Source: Endothia cerciana (lineage: Eukaryota; Ascomycota; Sordariomycetes; Diaporthales; Cryphonectriaceae). Taken from it: 64,000 nucleotides of DNA. Positions 10,432 to 21,251 of the stretch are shown here, piece by piece. Each line of letters begins with the position of its first letter. Position 1 is the stretch's first letter. Made by a program: the position numbers and the translations under genes. Location: the NCBI GenBank assembly GCA_026119935.1, contig JALRMH010000080.1, forward strand, positions 1-64,000. Reading direction: 5' to 3'. A model generated the notes under the pieces. The model had not been told where the DNA came from. It did not search any database and worked only from the letters and a program-made list of their open reading frames with translations.

Positions 10432-13115
10432 ATGGATGCGCAACCGAGAACACTAGAAGAATGTAGGTTGTTTACCTCCAACCGGCTTTATGGCCATGTC
10501 AAGCTGGCTGACGCTGCTAACAAAAAAACCTGCCAGGGCTGGACGATCTGTGTGTCCGTTTCATTGTCAACTTACCCCAGTCAGAACTCAGCGGCTTCGA
10601 CCGAATCGGAACCCACGTTGAAGAAGCGCACTGGTTCTATGAGGATTTCATACGGCCGCTGGACCCAGCTCTACCGCATATGAACCTGCGCACCTTCGCC
10701 CTCCGAATCTTTCAGCACTGTCCCCTCACCAGTCAGCTCGGGCCCGAGCTCCACGAAAAGGCATACTCGCATTGGATAGGATACAAGAAGCGGATACCGG
10801 TACGTGGTGCAATCTTGCTGAACGGGGCAATGGACTCCGTCGTCCTTGTCAAGGGCTGGAATAAGGGCTCGTCATGGATGTTTCCTAGGGGGAAGATCAA
10901 CCAGGGAGAGGATGATCTGGACTGCGCCATCCGGGAAGTCTATGAGGAGACTGGATTCAATGTCACAGAGGCCGGGTTGATACCTGAAGCCCGAGATCTA
11001 CCGTCCTTTGATGTGGTGATGAGGGATCAGCATGTGAAGCTGTTTGTTATCCCCAACGTCCCCATGAATGTCCATTTCGAGGCGAGGACACGGAAGGAGA
11101 TCTCCAAGATAGAGTGGTACCGACTGGCCGACCTACCAACAGGCCGGGCTCCGAAGAAGCAAGGCCAAGACAACAGCACAGCTACTCCAAACGCCAACAA
11201 GTTCTTCATGATCTCATCCTTCCTTGTGCCCCTGAATAAGTGGATAAGGCAGCAACGCAGGAAGAGAGATCGGCCACGGACCAATCACAAGAATGGGCAC
11301 CTCAGCCAGCCGGAAATCGAGGAGATTATGACTGAGGAGGAGGGCATGGCTACGGAAACAGCACCTGATCCGCCTCCAGCCTTCACAACGGTGGAATCCT
11401 ACGAGGCTGCTAGTAAGGAGCTTCACAGGCTCTTGAAGATCCAGGCACCAACGCAAAGATCCCAAGCTGGGACGTCTAGAGCGGACCAAGACAAGGGGAA
11501 AGCTCTTCTTGCTATGTTACAGCAGAAGCAAGACATGCCTGCTCAGCCACAGCTGCCTGGCCAGCAGCATCCTCACATACCGCACACCCCTATGGATCAC
11601 GTCTACAATGTTGCTCCACAGCCGCATACACCTCACCATTCTCATGCCACTCACAGGCTGGCCCCGGGTAGCCACCAGGCGCCTCCGCCTTTCTCCATCC
11701 AGTCCGACGATATTAACAACCAGCTCCGCTCTGTTCTTGGTGTATCTGCAACCTCGACGGAGCACGCGACGCCGAAACAGACACAAGCTTCGAATAAACA
11801 AGTGGCAATGATGATGGCCTCCGCGCCCGGTGATATACCAGCTCTGGCCCATCCACAACCACTGCCTCCCCAGGCAAATCATATTCTCGCCGGTGCTACG
11901 GCTCCGACTCTTTCTGTTCGGAATGAGAGGCCTGTGCAGACGCAGCAGCAGACGAACATGCTTGGCTCGTTGTCTGCGGGCATGAATTTGCCCCAGCAAC
12001 TTGTAGCCAATCTTAGACAGCCGCCAGCGGTGTTGGACAACAACCGCCTGGCGCTGCTGAACGCGTTCAAGAAAGATTCAAGTCTAGCGAATGAGCCAGT
12101 TCCTCAACCGTCAGAGGCAGATGTCCGCCGACCAAGTCAGCAACAGCCCGCCCACCCGGCTCCACTGGGTTCCCCCTATGCCGGTCGACCCTCGGTCAAC
12201 GTCCCCGCGCAGCAAGGATTGCCAAGCGTGATGCCACAGGAAGGAAGTCCTCGCTTGACCATTCATCAAGCTGCTCTACGGCCGACGAGTGTCTCACAAA
12301 TACAGCAGAAAGCGCTTTTGGATATCTTCAAGCAACCGTCAGCCTTGTCGCCTCAACGCGAGAATGTTCGACCAGACCTGAAGGAAAATGGCGTTCCAGT
12401 TGTGTCAGGCCAGGGCGTCGTCCAGAAACAACCATCTTTTGGATTCAGCCCCGGGCCCGTGACGCGTCTACCTATGCCCGAGGCGAACAATGGCTCGATT
12501 CAGGCGGATGGCAGCCTCAACCTGCCGTACGGAGCCCGAACCATTGCGATGCGTCCCAAAGACCCTAGCGAGACGAGCTCTCAGCAGCAGCAGCCATCAC
12601 AGTCCAGCGCGCAGTTGCTTGGTGCCTTCGCAGTGGATGGTGCCGGCGGCGAGAGCAGGGCGCAGGCAAGAAATAGCCCGGGCCGCCACGCCCAGGACAA
12701 TATTGTAAACCGTTCGCCTTATGACAATCCTGGCCAGCATGGCCTGCCCCCGCCAGCCAATTCAGCCTCCTTCCTAAACACAACGCCGCGACGTCAAGAT
12801 GCCGATCCTCAACAGCTGCAGAAGCTAATGTCTCTATTCACGACGCCGCCGACTGTTGGTGCCCCTACGCGCTCCTTGGCGAGCCCTGCGGCTATCCCGA
12901 AGGGCAAAGAGCCAGCACACTACCACGCGGGACATCTCCCGTCACCTAACTCGCGCATGGGATGGATGGGTACGTCTGCTGACCTTGATGGAGCCGGCGG
13001 GGTTGCCTCGGTGAACTGTCGCAGTAGTCAGCAGCAGCAGACCCCCATCTCGCCCGAAAACGAGAAGTTCTTGCTTAACTACCTGAAGACGGCGGTCTCA
13101 GACCCTTCAAAGTAG
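10432..13115 (+). CDS. dcp2: mRNA-decapping enzyme Dcp2
   Basis: Nudix hydrolase that removes the m7G cap from mRNA in P-bodies, activated by Dcp1 and Edc3. Two exons, 10432-10462 and 10537-13115, 869 residues; the intron carries a GCTAAC branch signal. The N-terminal Dcp2 box A domain is seen as LDDLCVRFIVNLP, HVEEAHWFYEDFIRP and LRTFALRIF. The Nudix box GKINQGEDD..REVYEETGF lies at about residues 129-151 with all catalytic glutamates, followed by box B near SSFLVPLNKWI. The long disordered Gln/Pro-rich tail contains repeated short leucine motifs (KALLAMLQQ, LALLNAFKK, KALLDIFKQ, QLLGAFA, QKLMSLFTT, FLLNYLKTA) that match the helical leucine-rich motifs by which fungal Dcp2 recruits Edc3/Pat1. 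Exon 1 codes only ten residues plus one base. Confidence 0.96.
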
Positions 13116-13833
13116 TGGAGCCCAGCGAGCAATCCGGGCTCGTGCCATTTGAGTTGGAGGCTACCGGTCATTTTCAACGATATGAGGGAGTAGACAATAT
13201 GGTATGAGCACCAGTGTCCTGGATTTTGACACGTACAAGCGAGTAGGTGTGTGGTGGTCAACCTCGACCCAGACCATCTCGGTGGAAAGCATTGGACAGC
13301 GTTGGGAGTTTCTTTCTTATCTGCTCTGTGGCATGATTCGCACCGGGCGTTGATTGATGTCTTCAAACACTGCCTGGTTATTTATCACAGATGCGTTACG
13401 TAATTTTCATCAACGTCATCATCATCTCACCATCACCATCACCATCACCAGCGTTGTCGTGTCATTTCTGTCTTCGGATCGCGCTGCTGTGCCATATTCA
13501 GACGTGTGCGTTATGATGACGGCGTTCGTCTTTCTGAAACGGTACTGATGATTCAGTGGTGGCTGGCACCTTCGAATAGAGTTCCCAGCATCGCCTGCCA
13601 AAGTGGGGCCGCATTCTAGGGGAGTTCGGCAGGGAAGCGGCAGAGCGGACCCGGCGGTGGTCTCCTGCAGTGTAAATGGCGCCTTCCCTGTAATTGGCTT
13701 GCTGAGGCGCCTCATATCACATCACATCTGCCAACACTCCGAAGTTCTTTTTATTTTTCGCCCTCGATAAGTGATCGCATATGTGCTTCAGCACTTCCCT
13801 TCTCTCATCTTTCTCCTAGTCACAACATCCACC
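13116..13833. other. Intergenic dcp2 / RRM gene
   Basis: Holds the dcp2 3' UTR and the promoter of the next gene. A CACCAT-type hexamer run lies at about 13428-13451. A CT-rich stretch and short leader precede the ATG at 13834. No further gene or RNA is seen. Confidence 0.5.
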
Positions 13834-15709
13834 ATGGAGAGCATCGTCGGGCAGACGGTCACCATTGATCGTACCCGTTTTGAGACCATCCTTCGGCGGT
13901 AAGTACGAGCCCCTAGTCGGCCCAACCAGCCTTGTCCCCAAGCCTCAGCCTTGAGGCCCCTCCCGGATTTGGCCCTAGACGTGTTCGGCCTTAGCCGCCG
14001 TTGAAAGAGGGCTCCGCTATATTGCCACTTCCACTGCTCTCATCACAATGGGCTTGCATGCTGATCTTCCTACGTGCACAGGGCGAATTCTGTGAGTTTG
14101 CGGTACCCACCCAAGTATCGAGAGCATTGCAGAAGTGACCCAGGTCTAATCACTGTCGTCCGAGAACCCCGCCGACCTCATCAGTCCTGCCGTCTCAATC
14201 ACCCAATCCGAATATGACGGCCTCAGGAAGATCGCCGCCAAGTACGGTACGATCACCTCACCCAGCTCGGTAGGCCTCAGGATATAATGGCATAACCTCT
14301 GATTTATCATCTAGAAAACTTGCGCCAGAATCTATTGAGGGGTGGTGTGGGCGAAGAGACGATCGATGTAGGTCTACGCAAGATCTTCGAGGCGTCTAGC
14401 TGCGTCGGCTGGTATACCTACGTGGCGTGCCAAAATGCTAAACTGGTGTAGCTCCTCGGCCAGGACGATGCTACGATCAAGCAGCAGAGAGTATTTCCTC
14501 CTTCCAAGGCGATATCTCCTCCTTCCAAGGCGATATCCCCTCCTTCCAAGGCGATATCTCCTCCTTCCAAGGCGATATCCCCTCCTTTCAAGGCGATATC
14601 CCCTCCTTTGAAGGCGATATCCCCTCCTTCCAAGGCAATATCTCCTCCTTCCAAGGCGATGCAGGCCAAGTCGATCAATCACGGCTCATCGATCAGCGGC
14701 GTTCTGTCTCCCACCACACGTAACGCCTCAAAGAGCTGTGGCAACTACAACCCACGTGCCCAGTCGTTTGCATACGCCTGCGCCCAAGAACCTCCTGACT
14801 GGGCTGGTGTCGAAACCTCAGGAGATGGAATAAGTGCATCAGGCTGTGGGCCTGCTGGTGTCCCCAACGGTCACCCACCCAACGACCAGGACCCAGTGCG
14901 CCCACACTACGAGCGTCAGTGTGTCAGATCGCTTCTGCTGAGCAATCTGGCGCCAGGGACCACCCACGCTGACATCACCGAGGCCGTGCGAGGAGGTCAA
15001 CTACTAGATGTCTACGTGAGGCCTCACGATCACGCGGCGTCGGTGTCGTTCCTACAGGCCGCCGACGCTCGAGCTTTCTTCGACCACGCCCGTCGATATG
15101 ACTTGTACATCAGACAAAAGCGAGTAAGCACACACGCTACTACTTCTACTGGGTGATCATGATTCTGACGCCGGTCAGGTTAACGTCCGCTGGAGCGATC
15201 GCCAGTTCATCTTGCCCGGCCATGTCGCTAGCAAGATTGGCATAGGAGCCACGCGCAACCTCGTCATTCGCTGCTGCGACCCTCGTCTGACCGAAGCTAC
15301 CGTCCGGGAGGATCTGGATCATATCCATAACCTGATTGTTATAAAGGTTGCGTTTCTCGACGGGAGCTGCTACATCAAGACAAACTCGGTGCACAATGCC
15401 ATGTTCGCCAGGACTTGCATGATGAGTCGAGTGTGAGCGTGTCATAGCTTGTCCTCCCTTGAATACTTGCTGATTCGTATGCACAGAAGATACAAGCACA
15501 GCAAGATCGAATTCGACGTCGATGAGTGCTGTCAGCCTTTTGACCAACCCGCCTGCGCGAAGCCTCGGAAGGAGAATTTGGCTGCCAAGAAGGGAAATCT
15601 CAACGCCACCGCGAACCGGTTCCATCTTCTGAAGCTTGATGATGAAATTGACGAGCAGGAGGCCTCACCCCCTTTCAGAGGCAATCCAGTTGTTGAGATA
15701 CCCGTCTAA
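13834..15709 (+). CDS. RRM-type RNA-binding protein with SPPSKAI repeats
   Basis: A fungal RNA-binding protein, closest by eye to the Pezizomycotina Nrd1/Mrn1-like RRM family. Proposed exons: 13834-13898, 14082-14091, 14165-14246, 14315-14367, 14452-15123, 15179-15432 and 15487-15709, giving 452 residues. The N-terminal module reads ITQSEYDGLRKIAAKYENL and LLRGGVGEETIDLLGQDD. RRM-like domain 1 starts RSLLLSNLAPGTTHADIT, with VRGGQLLDVYVRP and VSFLQAADARAFF; domain 2 starts ATRNLVIRCCDPRLTE, then DHIHNLIVIKVAFLDG and CYIKTNSVHNAMFARTCMMSR, and ends YKHSKIEFDVDEC. Between module and RRMs lies an eight-copy heptad repeat (residues about 85-140). The 10-nt second exon is the weakest part of the model, though the phase is right. 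Target RNAs cannot be read from sequence. Confidence 0.8.
14494..14661 (+). repeat. 21-bp coding minisatellite, eight copies (SPPSKAI)
   Basis: Eight consecutive 21-bp units, all in frame, encode FPPSKAI followed by seven copies of SPP(S/F/L)KA(I/M). Units differ by single substitutions (TCT/TCC, TCC/TTC/TTG, GCG/GCA), so the array is recent but not freshly made. Each unit contains Ser-Pro, a minimal proline-directed kinase site, and a lysine. Confidence 0.97.
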
Positions 15710-17767
15710 GGGGCCAGTGCCGAGCGAACCCGGAGTCACGTCGAGCCACCATGGTACTGCAACCTTGTCCAGGTTTGACTTCCTGTTAAAATGTGTTGGC
15801 CCGACTACAGGAGGTTGTAGAGGAGAACAAGGAAGGGTTGCCAATAGAACATGACACTTCCTTGGGGGATTTGTCGTTGTTCATTCGGACGCATTTGAGT
15901 GTCTTTACTTACAGCCGGCTGCACTGTCACCTTTTCCGTTTCCCAAAACCTCCTTCTCAAGGTCGTCATCGAAGGGTGTGTTGGAATTATGGATACCCTA
16001 CCCTATGGCTAGCTTACCTTTGTCTGTCTGGCGGCGTCGTCGAGAAAAACGCATCATACGAATTGCACATTCTAATGACGGGTCAGGTTTGGCCATCTGA
16101 GCTGCGCGAGTTTGGCACCTGTGGCATTGTGCTGATCAAGATAAAATGGTGCCTGGGCCTCTTATCCGGCTCCCAGTGATAGTCAGCATATCTAATACGT
16201 TCTACGCAGTGAGGATCCGATCTGCTGTGCAAGCGACAGGGTCGTCCAAGTGTGACGGGATCGAGTCTTTTGCCACGGTGTGGAAATACTTGACTGCTTA
16301 CAGCCCGAAGCATCTATCTGCGGGACTAGTACCCGTTTTTTTTTTTGGGGGGGGGGGGGTTTATTTTTATATATTTTGTATTCATATTTTTTCAAGTCGC
16401 GATGTGATGAAGGTGGATTATAGGTTCGATGTTCCATGAGGGTGAAGAAGCCCGGCGCGTGGACCGGCTACCCCTGAGCAGATCACAGGCAGGCTTGGAA
16501 GTACCTCGTGAGACCAGATTTGCCATGCTACCATGCTTGATGACTCAGATACCGCCTAGCAACCCGCAAGAAACATGTTTGGGCCCCGTTGACTAGGTAA
16601 GTCCTACGGGCAGTAGATGTTTCTAGTTGTGTCTATGTCGTCGGAAAATAGCCCGTGGGCATGCATACAGATCCTGCCAGCACCTCCGCAGGCTCCAAGG
16701 GTCGAAAGGGCGGGAAGGACAAGATCGGGTGGTTGACCTCATGTAGATTATTTTTAGCAGGGGTCCACGTCCCTCTCAACACGAGAAATTGAGACATGTG
16801 CCTTTGACGAGAACTTGGGTGCCAAGTTGTCAGCAGGCATGCGGGGCTCGCCGCTCGTACTCTCCACTAGCCTTGCAGCTGAGCACGCTGAGGTCGGGTC
16901 GACTGGGGGTGCCTGTTCCCAACTCGCTAACCGCAAAGAATCAAATACGAATTGGATGTACAGTACGGCGCATCCCTCCCCGATCCGCCATGCCGCCACC
17001 GCAACCTCTGGGACTGCTGCAGGAAGACCTGCAGAAAGAATCATACAGTACTGAAGTAGTAGTACTGTGAGGTGTCCTCCACTGATTCATGGTAGACAAG
17101 ACCCACTTGTCTACTGACTGGAGTCTCTCCACCGGGCCTTGCTTTGCCTTGGAAAGGCTGCAGCGCGGACTCGAGCCTGGACTCCGGGGCTGCCCGCGGG
17201 ACCTGCCCATGCTTTGTTGCATGCCACCCCGCCTATCCTTGCAAACCGATCAGCCCCCTCAACCTTATTGTTTTCCGTTCCCACTCCTCTTCCTACCCAC
17301 TCACCTCCTCTCCAGCCCTCCTAGCATCCCGACCTTCGCCTGTCTTGTTATCACCATTGTCACTGTTGATTCTTTTTGCGGTGACTTACCCATTCGTTTT
17401 GCTACTTGGTGAGCGTTTACAACGCCTAGTCGAGTATTCCGAGTTGACACTAGCGGTGCAATCCCCTTAAATCCCCTCCGAGACGGACAGAAGATTTCCA
17501 GCTGCCAAGGTTGCCCGGTCTCCTGCGCCAGAGGAACACCTGCCCGGACGGCTACACTTTCTCGCCTACGAGGTCATCCAACGAACGCTGTAACCGAATC
17601 CTCGAGGTTCTGCCCAGGGACAGTTGAAGGTTCGAGGGCCGGGACAGAGTTGACTTTGTCAACGCTTGAGGCCGTGGCGACTCATCCGAGTTACCCCTGA
17701 ATCGTCCGCGTTCGACCACAGGCCAACCCGTGGTCGATCAACAACCACAACCTCCAAATCAGCAACC
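15710..17767. other. 2.06 kb gene-poor interval
   Basis: Between the RRM gene and the DUF7137 gene. Open frames (for example about 15793-16179) have no family motif. A T10G13 homopolymer step is at about 16338-16361 followed by AT-rich DNA. The part from about 17240 on is CT-rich and probably forms the promoter and leader of the downstream gene. No RNA gene seen. Confidence 0.5.
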
Positions 17768-18761
17768 ATGAAGGCATCACACGTCACGACCGTCCTCCTC
17801 TCCCTCACCCCCCTAGCCACAGCCTTCCCTTGGCCAAGATGGCTACCAGAATTAGATTCCCTGGTGATGAGGAGGGCGGACTCTACTAGCTGTACGTCGT
17901 TGCACCGACAAGGTGCCAGGTCTCGGCTACATCTAGAAGGCTGGCTAATTCGAGACAACTGACACAGCATCCACGGCACAAGCTACACAGACGGCGACGG
18001 CCGCGGCGTCCTCGTCGGCCACAGACGCAGCTGACGCCACGGACCTGAACACTGCCGGCCAGACGAAGACTTCGGCGTCCGCCACTGCTTCAGGCACAGG
18101 GACCGACGCGAGCGCGACAGGGACAGGGACAGGGACAGGATCAGATACGGGCACGGGCACGGGCACGGGCACGGGCACCAGCAAGGCCACCAAGACCAGT
18201 ACGTCCTCCGTGAGCGTAAGCTCCGGGGCCGGAGCCGGCAGCGCTGTCATGGTGTCACCAGTCACCACTCTCACAAGCGTCCTGTACAAGATCGGAGACT
18301 ACGTGACCTTCTCCTGGAACTACACCGACCTGGAGATCACCCCCACCGCCGTCGATGTCGTCGTCTCCGCCAGCACGAGCTCCCTCGGCGCCTCGACATG
18401 GACCCTGACATCCAACATGACCTTCGCCACCGACGCCGCCTTCACCTGGGACACGGAGCAGTTCCAGTCGCAGGCCCAGGCGGACCAGCGGCCGCTGCTC
18501 GTTGAGATGTACACGCTGTACATCTACGACGCCGAGTCCAGCGTCACCGCGACCGCCGGCGCGGGCTCCTTGACGGCCAACGCCGCCCTGACGTTCGGTC
18601 TGTATACGGGCCAGCCTTACACGGCGATGGCCAGCGGCTGGGTCTGTGCAACGTGCAGCGCGGCCCTGTCCGACAATGAGAAACGGGCCCTCGGATTCGC
18701 CTTCACTATGGTGGGCATCACGGTCGCCACTTTCACGTGGTTTGTGACGGGGCTGTGGTGA
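17768..18761 (+). CDS. DUF7137 secreted/membrane-anchored protein
   Basis: A fungal cell-surface-type protein of unknown function. Two exons, 17768-17891 and 17968-18761, 305 residues. It begins with a signal peptide (MKASHVTTVLLSLTPLATAFP), continues with a Ser/Thr/Ala/Gly-rich low-complexity region that includes Thr-Gly repeats, then a beta-rich domain starting VTTLTSVLYKIGDYVTFSWN with FAFTWDT-like and YTLYIYDAESS strands and FGLYTGQPYTAMASGWVCATC, the C-terminal pattern of DUF7137. A final hydrophobic segment (FAFTMVGITVATFTWFVTGLW) could anchor it in the membrane. Thr-rich DNA implies O-glycosylation. The hexanucleotide GGCACG repeats make this linker length-variable. Function is unknown; a role in the cell wall is only inference. 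Confidence 0.85.
18117..18179 (+). repeat. Hexanucleotide repeats coding Thr-Gly
   Basis: Two adjoining blocks, GGGACA-type at about 18117-18138 and GGCACG-type at about 18147-18179, encode alternating Thr-Gly. They sit in the linker of the DUF7137 protein. Confidence 0.9.
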
Positions 18762-19247
18762 TCGGTTTGACGGCCAGACGGGCCGTGTTTGTGTGATGTC
18801 TGACGAAAATTTCATGTTGTCAATATTGCGACTAGTGAGCTGTAATGGCATGTGCATATGCGCAAGCGAGACCTTTTTTATTTTATTTTATTTTATTTTT
18901 TTCATGGAGATGCATGGTCTTTCTGTATGACTAAAATCCCCGGCGACAAGAGCGGGTGCGGCGTTCATTTTGAAATTATGAGTCTCTGGGCCGAAAATTG
19001 GTAACATTTCCCGGTTATGTTCTGGAGATCGTTTGGCTGCATATTAAATGGGGCATCTAGAGTAATGATGTGTGCGAGACCACAAAGGTGGGACAGGGTA
19101 GTAGGTACTGATGAGATATACTGTCATAATCTCAATGCACTCCTTGTCTGGATAATTCTTATGTGTCTGGCTGAAGCCAGCTGCTATGATCGCACTCGAC
19201 CAAGCGACTCAAACCAGTACCTTCTCGTTGTGGTCCACAGGTGATCC
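18762..19247. other. Convergent 3' region DUF7137 / CDK11-like
   Basis: Tail-to-tail interval. A TTTTA pentanucleotide repeat (about 18876-18901) follows the DUF7137 stop and may lie in its 3' UTR. No gene supported. Confidence 0.5.
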
Positions 19248-20764
19248 TCATACCATCCTAAGGGTGAAGCCCCCGCCCCGTTCCTCTTTCTCCCTTCCGT
19301 TGAAAATGCCACTGAAATCGACCGCGCCCAGCTCGGCCGCCTCTCCCCTCCCAGGCGCGTTGGGCGTATCCCTTCTCCTCCTCCGCTCCTGACCCGCCTT
19401 ACTGGGAAACGTCGGGAACATCGCCTCAGACTTAGGCCTCGGATCCTGCCGGAAGTACTCATGGCTCAACATCTCGCGTGCGCTCGGCCTCCTCGCCGGA
19501 TCCAGGCTCAAAAGGTCGTTCAGCAGCGCCGCGCCCGCCGCCGTCAGCAGCGGGAACTTGGCCCGGATGACCGAGCCCGTGTTTGCCTTTCCCGGAGGGA
19601 GTCGTAACGATCTCGCGTTCGGTAGCCTCCTGAAGCCCGGCCAGCTCTCCTCGGTGGGTATGCCGCATAATTCAAAGATCTTGGTCAGCTCATCGACCTC
19701 GTTCCGGCCCTGCAACAGCGGCTCCCTCGTTAACAGCTCGCCAAATATACAGCCCACGCTCCACATGTCCACCGCCTCGCCGTAGCTGCCCGCGCCCAGC
19801 AACAGCTCGGGCGAGCGGTACCACAGCGTCACGACGAGCTGGGTGAGCTTGTGCGGCGGGGGGTCGCCGACGTAGCGGGCCATGCCGAAGTCTGCGATCT
19901 TGAGCTGCCCGCGGTTGTTGAGGAGGAGGTTGGAGGTCTTGAGGTCGCGGTGGAGTATCCAGTGGTCATGGAGGTACGCGATACCGCTGGCGAGCTGGAG
20001 GAGGAGCGTCTTGACCTCGCTAGCGAGGAAGGGCTGGGGCATGTCTTCGAGGATGGATTTCAGGTCGTGTTCGAGGAATTCGAGGACTAGGAAGATACTA
20101 CACACACGGCAATGTCAGCAACAGACCTTGCATACTAGAGAGACGGGAGGGCACAGGGAAGAAGGTGTACGCACTTTTCTATTTTCGTCGTGTCGTCCCC
20201 AACCACGACCTCCTGCAACTTGACGATGTTCCTGTGGTCGCAGTCTTTTAATATCTGGATCTCCCGCAGCCCCGTGACAGGCAATCCGTTGCGACCGTTC
20301 GGCTCGATCTTCAATCTTTTGAGCGCGACCACCTTCCCGGTCGCGACCTCCTTTGCCCGCGCAACCCATCCATACGCGCCCTCCTCGATGTCGTTCAGCT
20401 TGTCGTAGTTCTCCACGCTCCGCGACTTCCCGAAGCCTCGTCCCTGGAAGCGCAGGAGCCGCTCCGTATTTCCCCCATCGTTTTTGCTGCCGGTGGCTGC
20501 GGGGTCCGGTGTGAGCCTCCGGCGTTTCGCGGGCCGCCCGTCGCCATCGCCACCGTCGCCGTCGCCGCCTTCGGCTTCTGCTTGTGCGGTTTGCTGTTGC
20601 TGCTGCGCTGTCAGCCGCCGAGTTTCCCCCTCGGCACTGCGCGCTACTGCAGCCTCCCTCTCTTTCTTCAGGCGCTTCTTCAGCTCCTTCTCCTTCTTGC
20701 GCGCGGCCTCGCGCGCGGCGTCCTCTTCGCTGTCAGCCCAGCGCGACTTGCCCTTGCCCGTCAT
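19248..20764 (-). CDS. CDK11/PITSLRE-type cyclin-dependent kinase
   Basis: Nuclear CMGC Ser/Thr kinase of the CDK11 type, linked in other eukaryotes to transcription and splicing. Two exons, 20764-20175 and 20097-19248, 479 residues. The N-terminus (about 1-110) is charged, with a Lys/Glu coiled-coil-like stretch, a five-Gln run and Gly/Asp repeats. The kinase domain has the glycine loop EEGAYG at 127-132, lysine K149, a PVTGLRE helix at 162-168 in place of PITSLRE, EFLEHDLKSIL, HRDLKTSN at 246-253, DFG at 266-268 and an activation-loop VVTLWYRSPELLLG. The start at MTGKGKSRWADSEED was chosen because fungal CDK11 proteins open with a similar SRWADSEE-like stretch. The C-terminal tail reads DFSGIFNGREKEERGGGFTLR. 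The cyclin partner is not in the window. Confidence 0.92.
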
Positions 20765-21251
20765 CGTTGGGGGAACTCGGGGCGGTAAGCTCCCGGCGGG
20801 CTGGCAGCGCTGGGATGTCAAAGCGGCGGCCGTGATAAGGGCCACGCGTCGAAGCAATGAGGCCCTCGATGCCCTCGAAGTGGTTGTAAGGTGGGGGGGG
20901 GGGCCTGCTCCAGCGTGAAGGTTGATGTCGCCGGGAGCCAGGCAGTGTGGAGATGCCTGCCGGCGTCAATGGAATTGGCGGAAACCTGCCGCAGCGGTTG
21001 CGTTTGGGGCAACCTTTGCCCAGATGGACCCATTTTTGTTTTCCTTCTTGGAGCTCTGCTGCTGTGAAAGCTCCTGAATTTGGAGCTGCAATATTTACCT
21101 GCAAGCTCACTAACTACCGAGGCGCCCCTCTGAGAGGTATCTGGCAGGCTAGAGAGGGTACCCCCGCCCCCCAACGCCACGAGAATCGATACGATTTCGA
21201 CGATGAAGGAATGTTCTGATCTTTGAGTGCTGTCCTGGCGATATTGTTGTC
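20765..21251. other. Divergent promoter CDK11-like / NDUFAF7-like
   Basis: Shared promoter for two divergently transcribed genes. It carries a G10-type tract near 20892. Open frames across it are extensions of neighbouring exons in other frames. No extra gene seen. Confidence 0.5.

Noticed and set aside
18255..18857. 200-codon minus-strand open frame
   Set aside because: Antisense to the DUF7137 domain in GC-rich DNA; Gly/Arg-rich without motif.
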